NCBI RefSeq assembly: GCF_011386835.1
Contig: NC_088798.1
Location: 3,844,001 to 3,908,000, forward strand
Direction of reading: 5' to 3'
From: Chrysemys picta bellii
Lineage: Eukaryota; Chordata; Testudines; Emydidae
DNA length: 64,000 nucleotides
Under the pieces are notes generated by a model that was not told where the DNA came from, did not search any database, and was given only the letters and a program-made list of their open reading frames with translations. Positions 47,001 through 61,900 of this stretch are shown here, piece by piece (the stretch's first letter is position 1; every line of letters begins with the position of its first letter). The position numbers and the translations under genes are program-made.

Positions 47001-47672
47001 AACCATCTCCCCTTATATAGCTCTAATTCGTGTAACACTTGCTACATCTCTTAACCGCTAGGATTTTCAGAGGAGGTTCTGTTAAACTTTTGCACCTTTA
47101 ACAGCAGACCGTGGAAATAGTGATATGTCATTTGGATGTAGAGGAAGTAAAATTGAATTTTGAAAGAAAAGTGAAGTTCACTGTTTCACTCCCTCTTATT
47201 CAACATGGCTGTTTGATAAACGTAAGCAAGAGATCCATGGCAGCACAGTCTGGTAGGAGGCCAGTTGTAGAAGCTGTCCCACCTCTTATGGGCAAGCCTA
47301 GGTATGTGGTGGCGGCAGTAGATTGCAAACCCACAACCGTCAGCCAGCAGATGAAAGTCATGAGCACTGGTCAAAGGGACTATTCCATGGTACAACAGAA
47401 ATGCCTCGCTGACTCCAGAGTGAGGGAGCTAAGGAACTGGCGGAAGAGACCATAATAAAGTAAGCCTGTAGGGCCCAACTGAAATCTTAATAGTATCCAA
47501 ATGTGGGAAGCATGGGAATCTTCAGATGCTTGATTGTAATACATTTCCCTCTTCAGTTCTTTTCAAGCAGGAGGCAGCATGCAGGACAGGTTAGCTATCC
47601 AATTAGCCCTCATTGCCCAAAGATCCTTTAAATCAAAGGATCTCACCCGTAGTAAGGAAATACAATAAATAT
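44012..47672. other. Intergenic DNA between convergent TMEM69 and IPP
   Basis: No gene was recognised. Plus-strand ORFs at 47111-47455 (114 codons), 46260-46478 and others lack any recognisable domain or splice signal. A low-complexity A stretch is near 45655. Confidence 0.4.
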
Positions 47673-49686
47673 TTTATTTCAGAAACACATTTCGTTGTAG
47701 GTTAAAAACAACCTGTCAATGTTTACCTGGGTTTTCTCAATGTTAGTCAGAAGTTAAACAAAGTTTCAACAAGAAAATCAAACTCATTTTTGTTACTGGT
47801 AACAGCAATGCCACTCGCCATCATTACTAAAAAAAGCCCTCAGTGTAAAAACCACACAGTTCCACCATTACTTAGCTATACACTCATGATCTGCAGCTAG
47901 TTCTGAGAAGTATACAGCAATTTAAAAGCAAACTCACCTGGCTCAAACTAAAGGTATGAGAAATAGGGGCTAGCTTCACAACCATTAGAAGTCCTTCCTG
48001 AAGCAAAAGCATATAGGAGTTTAATTAAAGGATCAGAGAAGCCAGCACTTTGTTATATAGCAAATGTCAGCAGGTGCCGTTAACATTTTTGTCCTTGAAT
48101 ATGTAAATTCTCAGTTTTCAGAGTAGCTACTACACAAACTGGAAGCTTCCCCCCAAGACAACTTCATACTGTGCAGGTAAGGTCCTTGATCTGGAAAGTG
48201 GGTGCCCCTCTGTCTACACAATGAAGGCTTCCCATTGCATTACACTTTCCGTGCTGGTTTGTGTTCCAGAAGATTGTCTGATTGTGCTGTGTTGGACAGC
48301 CTCATTTGTGACTTGTATCGGAGTCCCAGGTGACTTATTCAATCCCAGCCAAGACAACGCAGTAATATGGTGCAAACAGAAGCTTCAAGTACCAGGTGTG
48401 TTTTTTGTTTAAAACAGGAAGATTAAAAATCTGGAAATGGTGTCACAATTGCTAAAAAAATAAATATTTTCCCAATAAGCGCTCTCACGCTAAATATAGG
48501 ACCTTTAAGACAATGGCAAAATGAATAGTAGCATCACTTTGAAATAGAACACAGCCAATTTCTGTTACAATTTCTGCCTACTTCAACCTGGAAAAGGCAG
48601 AGTGCAAGCCAGAGGTGTCCTCTTTGGAAGTGGAAAAGAACAGCAGCATCTTGCAGAAGGGTGTTAATCCCACTACCCGACAGTCCCCACATGTGTATAC
48701 ACGTGCACAGGGTAATCCCTTCCAGTGAAGGCAGAAGGAAGAGTGGGCACTATAGTAAGAGGTGATGACATTCCCAACTGAAAAGCTCAGTAAAAATCCT
48801 ATGACCAGCACACAGGTTAAACATTTATGAGTCACTGGTGTCACTTCTTGGAAAAGTAGGGGAGGGAAAGTCCACCCTTGGGTGGAGAGCAGCACCTGCC
48901 ACCCACAGGGAAACAGGATACCAGTATTATAACAGCATGAACCACCAAAATTACGTTGAGCTTTACAGGAAGAGAAGCAGTGGAGTAAGACTCTCGGCCA
49001 CTTACCACCCAGATCCTTTATCCAGAAAACCTATTGGGGGACAAAGGACAATTCACCTCCAGTTAATTTCTAGAGTGCTTCTCCAGAAGCTAAAGAGAAC
49101 CTCAAGCGAGATGAGACTGCAACTGGATCTTTTTTTTTTTTTTTTACACCAGCCTCTCCTGGCACATTCTCTGCCAGCAAAAGACAACTCCTAATGCTAA
49201 GGAAACAGCCAAGCTGCTCTTTACTTCAGATAAAGCCCGAGCTTCATAAAGGAATCGCTCTCTAGGTTTTACGTCCTGCTAATGATACTAACTTTGTTTC
49301 ATCCTGGGAACAAAGAGGAGTTTCGAGTCATCCCAGCACACAGGAAGGTCATCTCTCAGAGGAGGTCCAATTTTCCAAAGAGTCCGCAGTTGTTTCACAT
49401 TCAATTAGTTTAATCTAGTCATGAAAGGCATTTCTGCTCTCAACAGATGGTATTTCATGAAATAGACCGGATTGGCCAGTTGTCATTTTAGGGGCAAATT
49501 AATTCCCTTTTGCTCAGAAAGAGCCCTACAAACCTATCTGCGATCTGCTCCTCTACCAACTCCACACAAGAGCCACATAGTAGAAGAGGATCCTGGCCAA
49601 AGAAGCACGACACCTCATTGTCTGTAGAAAGCCAGATGCTCCTCCTTCCCCCTGCTAGTCTTCCTCGAGTTCTTTGAAGATCTGTT
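47673..49686 (-). other. IPP: Probable IPP 3' untranslated region
   Basis: This is AT-rich sequence after the IPP stop codon with no coding signal. Candidate poly(A) hexamers on the minus strand are ATTAAA at about 49409-49414 and 48020-48025, and AATAAA at 47673-47678. Which one ends the transcript is unknown, so the lower limit given is only the AATAAA candidate. A T run at about 49130-49145 is low complexity. Confidence 0.4.
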
Positions 49687-49911
49687 TCATAACACAGCCA
49701 CACCTCCTTCACAGCGGCTGGTGATCATGTTTGCTATTTCAGTCCATGTGTCCATATGAGGGTTATAAACTTCAACAGAGTCCGAGGTCACTGGGGCAGC
49801 GAAATCATGACTAGAAGCTCGGCCTCCCGAGGCATAAAGAAGTCCGTTCACAGCCACAACACACACACCAGCTCTGGGTACCTTCATCGGTGCAACCTCA
49901 ACCCATTTCTC
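49687..49911 (-). CDS. IPP: IPP terminal coding exon, last kelch repeat and stop
   Basis: The acceptor CCTCATTAG precedes 49911. The exon encodes [36 protein letters not shown] and ends CEGGVAVL, with TGA at 49689-49687. The C terminus coincides with the end of the human protein. Confidence 0.96.
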   Translation of the reverse strand, partial: EKWVEVAPMKVPRAGVCVVAVNGLLYASGGRASSHDFAAPVTSDSVEVYNPHMDTWTEIANMITSRCEGGVAVL

Positions 49912-52900
49912 CTAATGAGGGGAGACATTTTTTTTATATATATTACACACTTTTTTTTTAAATAATCAGCAAATAGCTTTGCTATAATTAAGCCCCTTAG
50001 GCATATGTACCCCTCCCCCACCACTTCCCAAGAGAATAACTAAGTTTACTGAAATGTCTGAAGTCCCCCAAATGACCACTTAGTTACTGTAAGCAGATTC
50101 AAACATGCTAACAAACAACAACAACAGTACAGTACATGTATGTGGTACCTTCCACCCTGAAAGATCCCAAAGTACTTTGCAAAGATGGGCTTGATCCTGC
50201 AAAACCTTATTTATTCTCATAAGCAATCCCATTGATGTAAGGTTTTGTGAGAACAGGCCATCTATGTACACCTCTGGGGTAGAGCACAACAGCTGTTTAG
50301 CATTGCACAGGAACAGCACCCAATAATTTGAGACAAGGAGTGAAGAAAACTACATCCCCACTGCAAATGAAAGGGACGGTAGAGGCAAAATGTAGAAACC
50401 ACCAGGACTGTCAACACGACTCTTATGAAAAGTGCCACGGGAAACTACAGAACCACAGTAGCCAGAACTTAAGTCAGAACCTACAGACAGCACCGGGATT
50501 TCTAACGCTATTTTGGGATACTGGTTTGGTATTGATTCGGAGGGAGAAGCAACAGCAGCAGCACTTCAGAGCTGGTTTTATGGTAAATTCCATTGTGTCT
50601 AATAAACCTGTCTAGTATCTGGAGTAATATATTGAACAACTTCTGCTCTCCCACATTCCCCAGGGTATTTACTAGCTACAATCCTTCTGTTTATTGTTAG
50701 TGTGTTGGTTAGCTTCCAATTACCCAGGAGAGCACACACATGCTGGTCAAACACTACATGATTAAGATTAGATAGATATACTCGAAAGATCAGCAAGTGT
50801 ACGGACACCACCTCGAAGGCTCCTGAAATGTAGTTTCCAGATTACTGACTGGGAACAAATAGGAAATGGAGCTTGTTTTAAAATGTTTCTCTCATCAACT
50901 TGAGTTACGTTCTCACCAGGTACAGAACGGCCCAGGTGACAACACAATCTACCTCTATTAAGAGTAAAAAAAAATTATCGGGGAATCGGCAGCATGTGTT
51001 AGCATCTTTATACATCCTAATAAATAAAGTCTGCAAGATTCCCAGGCACTCTACTGTACCTCTTCGAAGGAATATCTCTCTACAGTAGGAAGTGCATCTT
51101 GTGTCTCATTCCATCCTCCAACAGAATAGATGCAATCATTGAGGGCAGCTACGCCAAGGTACGCCCTTCGGGTGCCCATTGGAGGAAGCGTAGACCAGCG
51201 TTTGGATATTGGATCATAGACTTCAACAGAACGTAGCTCTATTCCTTCATTGCTGATGCCCCCGACAATATAAATTAAACCTGGAGAGACAGGGCTTTTC
51301 CTATAAAATCTATGCTTAGGCAGAACAAGCATCACAGAAAATAAGTTTAATTGTATATCACACAATACTAATTTGATCCTTTCATTAAAATCACTTAAGA
51401 ATGGAAACCAACATCTTCTATTGGCCCAGAAACAACATATACAAACCACAAGGGGGGGGGGGGTATGTCTACACTGCAACAAATAAAGACACAACAAAAC
51501 ACCATGGCAGCGAGTCAGAGCCCAGATCAACTGACTCAGGCTCATGCTACAGGGCTGCAAATAGCAGTACAGACATTTAGACTTGGGTTGGAGCCCAGGC
51601 TCTGAGACCCTCCCCCTTCTCCAGGTTTCAGGGCCAGGGCTCCAGCCTGAGCCCAAACACTACGCTGTTGTAAGCCCCAAACTGTGAGCCTGAGGCAGTT
51701 AACCTAGGCTCTGAGACTCGCTGCAGTGCTTTGTTGGGGTTTTTTGCAGGGTAGACGGACATAGGCGGAGTTGGGGGGGGGAAGGGGGAGACAAGGCAGA
51801 GCGTTGCCCGCCCCCGCAAACTGCAAGCTTCAGGGGCAGGCAGCCTGAGTGTGCAATGCAACGAGTTCTGCAGAGGAGACAGGAAAGTGCTGCTCCCAGT
51901 TTGCGCCCCTGAGGCAGGGAGTCAGAATTTTGTTTATAAACCGAGTGTTTAGCAGGTGATTAAGAAAGGGCTGTTAGATGATCTGTTCCAAGCTTAGTGA
52001 ACTGCAATAAGTAAATAGCCTAAACGATAGAAAGTAATTGTTGATTTTTCTACAATTGTTTCAATTGTTGCCGTCAAGAGGTAGAAACAAAGTGATTTTT
52101 TAGACAAAGGAAATGCAGTAGATCTAATCTCCCGGGATGTCAGTAAGGCATTTGATCCAGTTCCACATGAGAAATTATTAATTAAATTGGAGAAGATGGG
52201 CATTAATAGGGGAACTGAAAGGTGGATAATGAACTGGTTAGAGGGAAGTCAACAGCAAGTCATACTGAAAGGTGAACTCTCAGGGTAGAGGAAGGTTACT
52301 AGTGGAATTACTCAGGGATCAGTCTTGAGACCAACCTTATTTAACATTTTTATTATTGACCGTGGCGCAAAAAGTGGGAGTGTGCTAATAAAATCTGCAG
52401 ATGACACAGAGTTGTGAGGTAGTGCCAATACCAAGGAGGACCGGAATACCGTACAAGAAGATCTGGATGACCTTGTAAACTGGAGTAATAGAAACGGGAT
52501 GATATTTAATAGTGCAAGGTCATGCATTTAGGGACGAACAACAAGAATTTTTGCTATAAGCCAGGGACTTATCAATTGGAAGTGACAGGGGAGGAGAAAG
52601 AGCTGGGGGTATGGTTGATCACAGGATGACTATAGCCATCAATGTGATGTGGCTGTGAAAAGGCTAATGCGGTCTTGGGATTCATCAGGCGAGGTATTTC
52701 CAGTAGAGACAGGGATGTGTTAATAATGTTATACAGGGCACTGGTGAGACCTCATCTGGAATACTGTGTGCAATTCTGGTCTCCCATGTTTAAGAAAGAT
52801 GAATTCAAACTGGAACAGGTGCAGAGAAGGGCTACTAGGATGATCTGAGGAAAGGAAAACCTATCTTATGAGAAGAGACTCAAATTGCGTGGCTTGTTCA

Positions 52901-55900
52901 GTCTAACCAATAGAAGGCTGAGGGGAGATATGATTACTCTGTATTAATACATCGGAGGGAGAGGAGTTATTTAAGTTAAGCATCAGTGTGGCCCCCAGAA
53001 CAAATACATGTAAACTGGCCATCAACAAGTTTGAAATTAGGCAAAGGTTTCTAACCATCAGAGGAGTTAAGTTCTGGAGCAGCATCCCCAGGGGAGTAGC
53101 GGGGGAAAAAAACCTAGCTGGCTTCAAGACTGAGCTTGATAAGTGTACGGAAGAGACAGTATGACAATGGTGTGTGGACCAATGGCTGGAGATGGGACAC
53201 TAGATTGCGGGGCTCTGAGCCCTTTAGCCTGAGTCAGCGGAAACGAGCCAGCCACATGTGTTTTATTGCACTGTAGATATACCCTAAGTTGGCTGAGGAA
53301 GGCCAGGTGACCACTTGTGAGGCTTGAGTGCAAATATTTATTAAGAACATTCATGCAAGATATGTCTTTGGAGCTCTGTCTTTTGAGATGGTCAATACTG
53401 GCTGGACTTCATGTTCACAACCACAGGAAAACTATTTTCAAGGGTAACTGATAGGGCAGGGAAGAATTTTCTAAGCTGGTTTATTAAATCTTGAGTTTAT
53501 ACTGTTGTTAGATGAGTAAATAAAACAATGTATCAGAAAAGGGGAAATGGCCGAAAGGAGAACCGCTGATACACTCACAGAGCTGAAAGCACCACAGAGC
53601 TCAAGAAGTTTCACAAAGTTGCAAGGCAGACACAGGTAGAAATCCCTGATTGAAATGTAAAGCTTCAAATTCTTTATACAATACAACTACTCTCTGAACT
53701 ACTGGTTATTATTCATGTGGGAAAGCCATAACCAAAAACCACTCACCTTGCATTTCACAACACCCAAAATAGTAGCGGGGCACAACCATACTGCCCACTA
53801 GCTCCCAGCTATTTAATTCAGGGTCAAATCTTTCAATCGTGTTGCCGATTTCTGCTCCAACCCAGCCTCCTGCAAAAAGGAAACATGCAGGTAAAGTTTG
53901 ATGACACAGAACTACATGTCTTTTCCAAAGATAATTATGGAAGGAAATACCTTAGTATGATTCAACAAAAGCACGTGTAGAATAGAGAAAACAATTATAA
54001 GGCTAGCAAGTCTTACGTTTCAGGGCAGGAGGAGATCATCACCTAGGGAAAACAATTTCCTTCATGTTATTAGTACTGAATAATTATGGGCACTATGGCA
54101 TATATAAAACATCTGGAATTGGCTACTTTTGGAGACAGGATACTGGACTAGATAAGATATTGGGCTGTTTTATTCTAGCAACTAAAACGTTCCCATAAGT
54201 TTCACTCCAAATCTCTTTTACTTTCCCAGTGGTATACAATACTAGCATATTAGATTTTTGTTACACTTCAGCGTTTGGTTTTAAAAAACTTTCAAACTCC
54301 TAATCTGTGAAGCAGTATTTAGAAGACAGTGATATGGATGATATGCACACAGCTATGAATTACTTTTGACACATGCATGGCAGCCGATGTCAGATTTTCC
54401 TTTTGCTTATTGTTTAAACAATTAAAAGTCCAAATAAAGCACAATTAAGGATCTGCTCCCCCCTTACCATTTCCTGCTCCCCACCCACTTCTTTATATAA
54501 CAGTCTATTTTACAGAACTTAAATGACATAGAAGAATCTTGTAAGATTCTTGGGAGAACCTTGTAACTTTGCCCAGTTATTGAAATAAGATTCTTTTGGA
54601 GTTCTGCTCAATAAGGTGGGTGGAAGATTACAAGTACTGGATAGTTCCTTTTGTTATATGCAAACGTTAAATAGCACCAGATGAGTTTTGTGTTTTATAG
54701 CGAGGATAACCACACAGCCCCTGCTCAGAGAAGCTTACACGCTAGGGCCCTTATCCTGCAATAGACTGCGTACCGGAGGACTGCTGCACCTACACAGAAT
54801 CCTGATTACTTCAATAGAGCTTCAAGCAGGCACAGTAATACGCTTGTGTGCTATCAACTGTGGGATTGCAGCACAGCTAAGATCTATGCTGAGACTCAGG
54901 GAAAGATAACATCAGACAGGTGCTCACAAGGTTGTGAAGCAACTTGTTTTTGCAAGTCACATACGTTGGTATTCCTTATTTTAAAATAAGATACATTTTA
55001 TTAGGTTGACGTGATAGTGAAGGTCTATTTAACTAAAAGCTTTTGAGAAATATGTATTTAGGGTCTTACAACAATTTAGTAGTGAGCCTGGTTGTTAAGA
55101 GCACATGGACTTCTCAGTTCTTGTCTCAGCTCTGCAACTGAACTTGTTGGACAAGTCACTTAACCACTCTTTACCTTGGTTCTCCCATCCATCCATCACA
55201 GAGGGCTGTGAGGCTTAATGTCCGATAAAGCACAGATTCTCAGATAAAGGTGCTATAGAAGTAGAAAGTCTGACTGGGTGTTGTGGAATGCTATTTTTTC
55301 CCCCTTCAAATCAGACTAACTTGCATACACATATTTTGGTCTGGGTATTATGGAGTCATTCTGAAAATACCCATTATTCCCTTGGTTGGCTAAGATGCTT
55401 TGCTTGGAAATGATGGCATCTCCCCTATGTGCACTCCTAAAAACACCCATCAGCTGCAAGTGACAAGTAACCGCTGATTTTCAACTCTCAGTATTACAGG
55501 ATTTTAATGTCAATATTTAAAACCCCCAAACTGATTTGATCAGATGAACGAATGCTTTACCAAAAGGAAACTGTATAGTTACCCAAAGCATAGATAGCAC
55601 CATAACATGCACACACTCCAAGTCCACACCGAGGATGGTTCATGGAGGCCACAGTTGTCCACTGCTTAATAATAGGATCGTAGCATTCAGTACAGTCAAA
55701 GATCATTGAATCCTTTTCTCCTTGATACAAAAAAGGCAGAAACAAATAGATGAGTTAGAAGGAACAGTGGTTCTCAACCTATTTACCACTGTGGGCTGCA
55801 TATGCAGCTGTCTGTATGTTATGTGGGCTGCATCCACACAATATCTGTGCTACCTATGCGGCCCTGAGGATGTCATATGGGCCGCAGCTGTATGCTGATG

Positions 55901-58900
55901 GGGCCACAAGCAGCCCGCAGGTTGAGAACAAGCGTTAGAATAGTCTGCAATTCAGATATACGAGCACTGTCCAGCTCCTGCCACAGGAACAGCCCCTCGC
56001 TTACAACATCTGAATTGAGGCCATTGCTCTCAGCTTGCCAAAGTGCAAAAGCAACAAAAGCCTTGTCTACACCAGAAAACTGAATTATCGCTGAAAATGG
56101 TTTTCAGCAATGGTTTCCCAAAACAGCTGTGAGTGAAACAACTGCAGCATTGTGCTTCTGCCTGAAATATTTCACTCTATAGTGCTATTACTAACATAGG
56201 TAGGAAAATACCGTTTTTGTTTTTTTTTAAGACTATAGCATTTAACATTATAGTATATCTTTTGTTTCCTTTTACTACCTGTACACACTACTTTCATTTT
56301 AGACAGACTGAGCTAACTTTCCCATATCCTGGACATCACCAGCTGAGAAAAGGAAAGCTCTTTTTGTAATGGAGTTTATACTATACCGAGGTGTAATTTA
56401 AACTGACAATTTTACTAAATTGGTCCCAAGGAATAACAAGGAAATCCACTCGTGGATCACTAACTGGTGACAGGAAACAAACGGTAGGAATAAATGGTCA
56501 GTTTTCCCACGGGAGAGCGGTAAATAGCAGGGTCCCCCAAGGATCAGTACTGGGACCTGTGCTGTTCAACATATTCATAAATGATCTGGCAAAGGGGGCG
56601 AAGAGTGAGGCAGCAAAATTTGCAGATGATACAAAATTACTAAAGATAGTGAAGTCCAAAGCAGACTGCGAAGAGTTACAAAAGGATCTCGCTAAATTGG
56701 GTAACAAAATGGCAGATGAAATTCAGTGTTGACCAATGCAAAGTAATGCACATTGGAAAACATAATCCCAGCTATACATATACAATGATGGGATCTAAAT
56801 TAGCTGTTATCACTCAAGAAAGATCTTGGAGTCATCCTGGAGAGTTCCCTGAATAATGTCTGCTCCATGTGAAGCAATAGTCAAAAAAGTTGACTGAATG
56901 TCAGGCCTATTAGGAAAGGGATAGATAATAAAATAGAGAATATCATAAAGCCACTATGTAAATCCATGGTACACCTATTGAAATTGGAAATGTACAGAGA
57001 AGGGCAACAAAAACTATTAGGAGTATGGAGAAGCCTCTATACAAGGAGAATTTAAGAAGACTGGGACTGTTCATCTTAGAAAAGAGATGACTAAGGGGAG
57101 GGATATGATAGAGGTCTATAAAATCATGAGTGGTGTGGAGAATGTGAAGTGTTATTTAATCCTTCACATAACACAAGAACCAGGGGTCACCCGATGAAAT
57201 TCATAGGCAGCAGGTTTAAAACATAAAGGAAATACTTCTTCACAAAACGCATAGTCAACCTGTGGATCTCGTTGCCTGGGGATGTTGTGAAGGCCAAAAA
57301 ATATAACAGGCTTCAAAAATGAATTAGATAAGTTCAAGGAGGACAGGTCCATCAATAGTTATTAGCTAAGATGGTCAAGGACACAACCCCATCCTCTAGG
57401 TGTTCCTAAACCTCCAACTGCCAGAAGCTGGGAGTGGACAACACAGGATGGATCACTTGAAATTGCCCTGTTCTAGTCATTCTCTCTGAGGCATCTGCCA
57501 CTGGCCCCTATCAGAGACAGGATACTGGGCTAGGTGGACCATTGGTCTGACCCAGCAGTATGGCCATTCTTATGATCTAGTGCCACCTTTTGGAAGAATG
57601 GAAAATATATCAAAACTGTTAAGGACTCTCCTATACTATTAATTTGGAGCACCAACAATAACATCCATATACAGAATAGTAACTTAGTCCCAAAGAGCAC
57701 AAACACACACTTGAAAGACAAAGTCATTTCTGACCTTGGTCTGCAGGAAATGTTATTCCAGTTAGTACACAAGTTAATGCACATTTCACTCAGGTATTCT
57801 TGACTACGCCATAGTTTAATCTATTTGTCAGAATATGAGACTCTCCCTATATCAATGTTCCCTTAACACTGATAGTATGGTAACAACAAAAATCCTACAC
57901 TTCCCCATTCAGAAGTAAAGTGTAATAGTTATAAAGTAAAAATCTGACATATGTTTAAGGGAGTACCATCACAATGTACGATGCTCCTGAAATATATTCA
58001 ATGCATTCAGCAAACAAATCACAATAATAGAGGACACTAACTCTAATGAAAGGCAAGCTTTCAGTAAATTTCTACTTGTTCTTTTAAGAAAAAAGAAAAC
58101 AAGAAAGATTAAAGTGTAGATCCATTATATAGCAGAGAAGGAGAGCTAATAACGGATGACATAAAGAAGGATGAGGTGTTTAATGCCTAGTGTGCTTCAG
58201 TCTTCACTTAAAAGCTTAATGGTGACAAGATACTCAGCACAATTAGCAATAAGGGGGACAGAACGCAAGCCAAAGTAGGAAAAGACCAGGTTAAACAATA
58301 TTTCCCTAAGTGAGATGTATTCAAGTTGGCAGGGCCTGATGAAATTCATCCTAGGGTATTTACGGAACTAGCTGAAGCAATTGCGGAACCATTAGCAGTT
58401 ATCTCTGAGAACTCATGGATTATGGGTGAGGCCTCAGAGGACTGGAGAAGGGGAAACAGAGCACATCTCTTTAAAAAGGTGAACAAAGAGGACCTGGGGA
58501 ATTACAGACCAGGCAGCCTAACTTCAATACCTGGAAAAGTATGGAACAAATTATTAAACAATCAGTTTGTAAGCACGTGGGAGATAATAGGGTTATAAGT
58601 AGTAGCCAGCATGGATTTGCCAAGAACAAATTATGCCAAACGAATCTAATTTCCTTCTTTAACAGGTTTACTGGCCTGGTGGATAGAAGGGAAGCAATAG
58701 ACATGATACTTCTTGCTTTAAGAAAGGCTTTTAACCCAGCCGCCCAAGACACTGTCATAAACAAACTAGGGAAATGAGGTTTAGATGAAAATTACTATAA
58801 GGTGGGTGCACAACTAGTTGAAAGACTATACTCAAAGAGTAGTTATCAATATCTAGTGGGGTCCCATACGGTCAGTACTGGGTCCAGCAATATTTTCATT

Positions 58901-61900
58901 AATGACGTGGATAACGGAGTTGAAAGGATCTTTACAAAATTCGTGGATGACACCAAGCTGGGAGAGGTTGCAAGCCCTATGAAATACAGGATTAGAATTC
59001 AAAACAACTTTGACCAATTAGAGAATGAAATTCAATAAAAACAAGGGCAAAGTATTACACTTTGGAAAGGAAAAAGCAAGTGCACAATTACAAAATAGGG
59101 AACAAGCGGCTAGGTGGTAGTACTGCTAAAAAGGATCTGGGGGTGGGGGGGCTATAGTAGACCATAAATTTAACATGAGTCAAGGTGATGCAGTTGCAAA
59201 AATGGCTAACGTTATACTGGGGTATTTTAACAGGAATGTCCCATGTAAGAGACAGAGGTAATTATCCCTCCCTACTCAGCATTAATGAGGCCTCAGCTGG
59301 AGAACTATGTCCAATTCTGGGTACCACACTTTAGGAAAGAAGTTGATAAACTGAAGAGAGACTAGAGGAGAATGACAAAAAAAATAATAAACGCTTTAGA
59401 AAACCCCAATCTATAAAGAAAGGTTAAAAAAAGGGTATATTTAATCTTGAGAAAAGAAACCTAAGGGGTGACCGGTCAAATATGTTAAGGGCTCATATAA
59501 AGACAGGGATCAATTTTTCTCCATGTCCACTAAAGGTAGGACAAGAGGTAACGGGCTTAATCAGCAGCAAGAGAGATTTAGGTTAGCCATTAGGAAAATT
59601 TTTCAACTATACATTCTGGACTAGGCATCCAAGGGAGGTTGTGGAATCCCTGTCACTGGAGGTTTTTAAGAGCAGGTTGAATAAACACCCCTCAGGGCCT
59701 GTCTAGTATATTAGGTTATAGGGATCCAAAAAGTAACATATTCCTTTCATCCTTCACCTCCAATAGCATAAACCATTCCTCCCACCACTGCCACTCCCAG
59801 CCCGCTGCGAGCCTGGTGAAGTGAAGACACAGTGGTCCAGTAGTGACTGAAGGTGTCAAAACGCTCCACACAACTGAGGGCTCTGCTGTCACTCCAGCGT
59901 CCCCCCTGCAGTCGAGTATATCCACCTAGGCAACAGATAGAAAGTACATGCATAAGTTAGCAGCTCTCCCTTGGCAAGATCCTAGCCAATTCTAATGCAG
60001 TGGTTCAAGTGTTACAAAGAGCCAAAATAATAGCAAAAGATATTATAAAGAGTGACTAACATCTTTCTTCAGTGCAGTCATGCCTATGCTAATGCTCATC
60101 AAATCAGACTTCTTCCTTCAGCAGGGAACTTCAGAAACTATTCCAGCAGAGAAATCAATACTGTTTTTAGTGTTTGAAAAATCACTGGGGAGGCAGTGTG
60201 GTCTAGTGCAGAGAACACTGGATTGGGACTCAGGAGACCTGGGGTCTATTCTCAGCCTGCTGACGTGACCTTGGACAAGTCACTTCCCCTCCCTATGCTT
60301 CTGTTTCCCCATCTGTAAAATTGGATGATGATGCTGACCTCCTCTGTAAAGCACTTTGAGATCAATTGATAATCTTATCAAGTTGGGGATTCTGAACATT
60401 TGCTAAAACAGCTGGATACAAACACCTTCCAGAGTACCTTAGCCTCTAAGGATAGAACCAGAAGCAATGGGTTTAAACTGCAGCAAGGGAGGTCTAGGTT
60501 GGACATTAGGAAAAAGTTCCTAACTGTCAGGGTGGTTAAACACTGGAATAAATTGCCTAGGGAGGTTGTGGAATCTCCATCTCTGGAGATATTTAAGAGT
60601 AGGTTAGATAAATGTCTATCCGGGATGATCTAGACAGTATTTGGTCCTGCCATGCAGGCAGGGGACTGGACTCGATGACCTCTCAAGGTCCCTTCCAGTC
60701 CTAGAATCTATGAATCTATTAGATGCTGAAGCACCTTACTATGCATCAATGGAAAATTTCTCCTAGATTTACTATGATTTTGTGGTTAAGGCATAATACT
60801 GGGATAGCACTGAGATTTAGGAGGAGATAAGGTTTTTATTCTAGGCTCTGCCACAGATTGTTTGACACACCTTGGGCAATTCAATTCATCATCATCATCT
60901 CAGGCTCCGTTTTCTCATCTGAAAAATTAAGATGATAGTACCGACTTCAGAGGACCACTGGGAGGCTTAATTCAATATATGTTTGCAAAGCACTTTGAGA
61001 CGCCTGAATGAAAGGTGCTAGAGAAGGGCAAAGTAATGCTATCTGACCTATGACCTTAATCTCATGACAGTTTTGCAATTCTTAATACATCAACTCATGG
61101 AATGGTCTCCTCCATTATTAGCAAAAAGTGCTTCTGCACAAACTTCGATTCAGAGGGTAAACATAACAAATAAACAGTGGAACTAAAAAAATTGAGTACA
61201 ACCCCAAATGCAAAAGACATGAGTATTCTTTGATTATATCCATCATCCATAAAAGACCTATTAATTTACAAAGATCACCAGCCTGGTATAAAAATGCTTA
61301 TTTTAAAGGGAAAAAAGGTGGAAAAAACATAACACCCTTAGAAGAATATAAACAAATAGGATGCAAGCTTTGTACATATCTTCCACTTGTGAACAGTACA
61401 CATAACAGGCTGCATTATTGCGCTGCACCTGAGGCAAGTGATTCCTGAAAGACTACTCCAGACTGTGATACTGCATTCAGGAAAGATGAAATAGGAATGT
61501 ATTTGTATTTTGTAATGCACTCCAGTTATTTACTAATAAACACAGTATTCACAATTGTAGTCCAGCGACAAGTTACTGTATTACATACACAACACTATTT
61601 TGGTGCTACCTTTGACAAAGAATTTAAAAGATTTTACTGCAATATGAAATATCAAGTCACAGTTTTTTTAAAAGGTTAGAAGCAACCAGATTCTAACCTA
61701 CTGCATAAAGATACTTCCTGGCTTTCCTCCGGGGACGAGCCTTAGATGTTTGCAGAAAATTGCTGACTTTGTTCTCTTTGGGAGATTTACAGACTTCACA
61801 ATATTCTTTCAACAGGGTTTGCAGGGCCACCCGAAGGCTGAAATCTGAAACTCCTTCGAAAAGAAAAATTAAAAAGAAAGAGACATGAAGCAAAAAAATA

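Noticed and set aside
47111..47455. Plus-strand ORF of 114 codons between TMEM69 and IPP
   Set aside because: I could not relate it to any family and see no promoter, exon border or repeat structure. It is kept as unannotated intergenic DNA.
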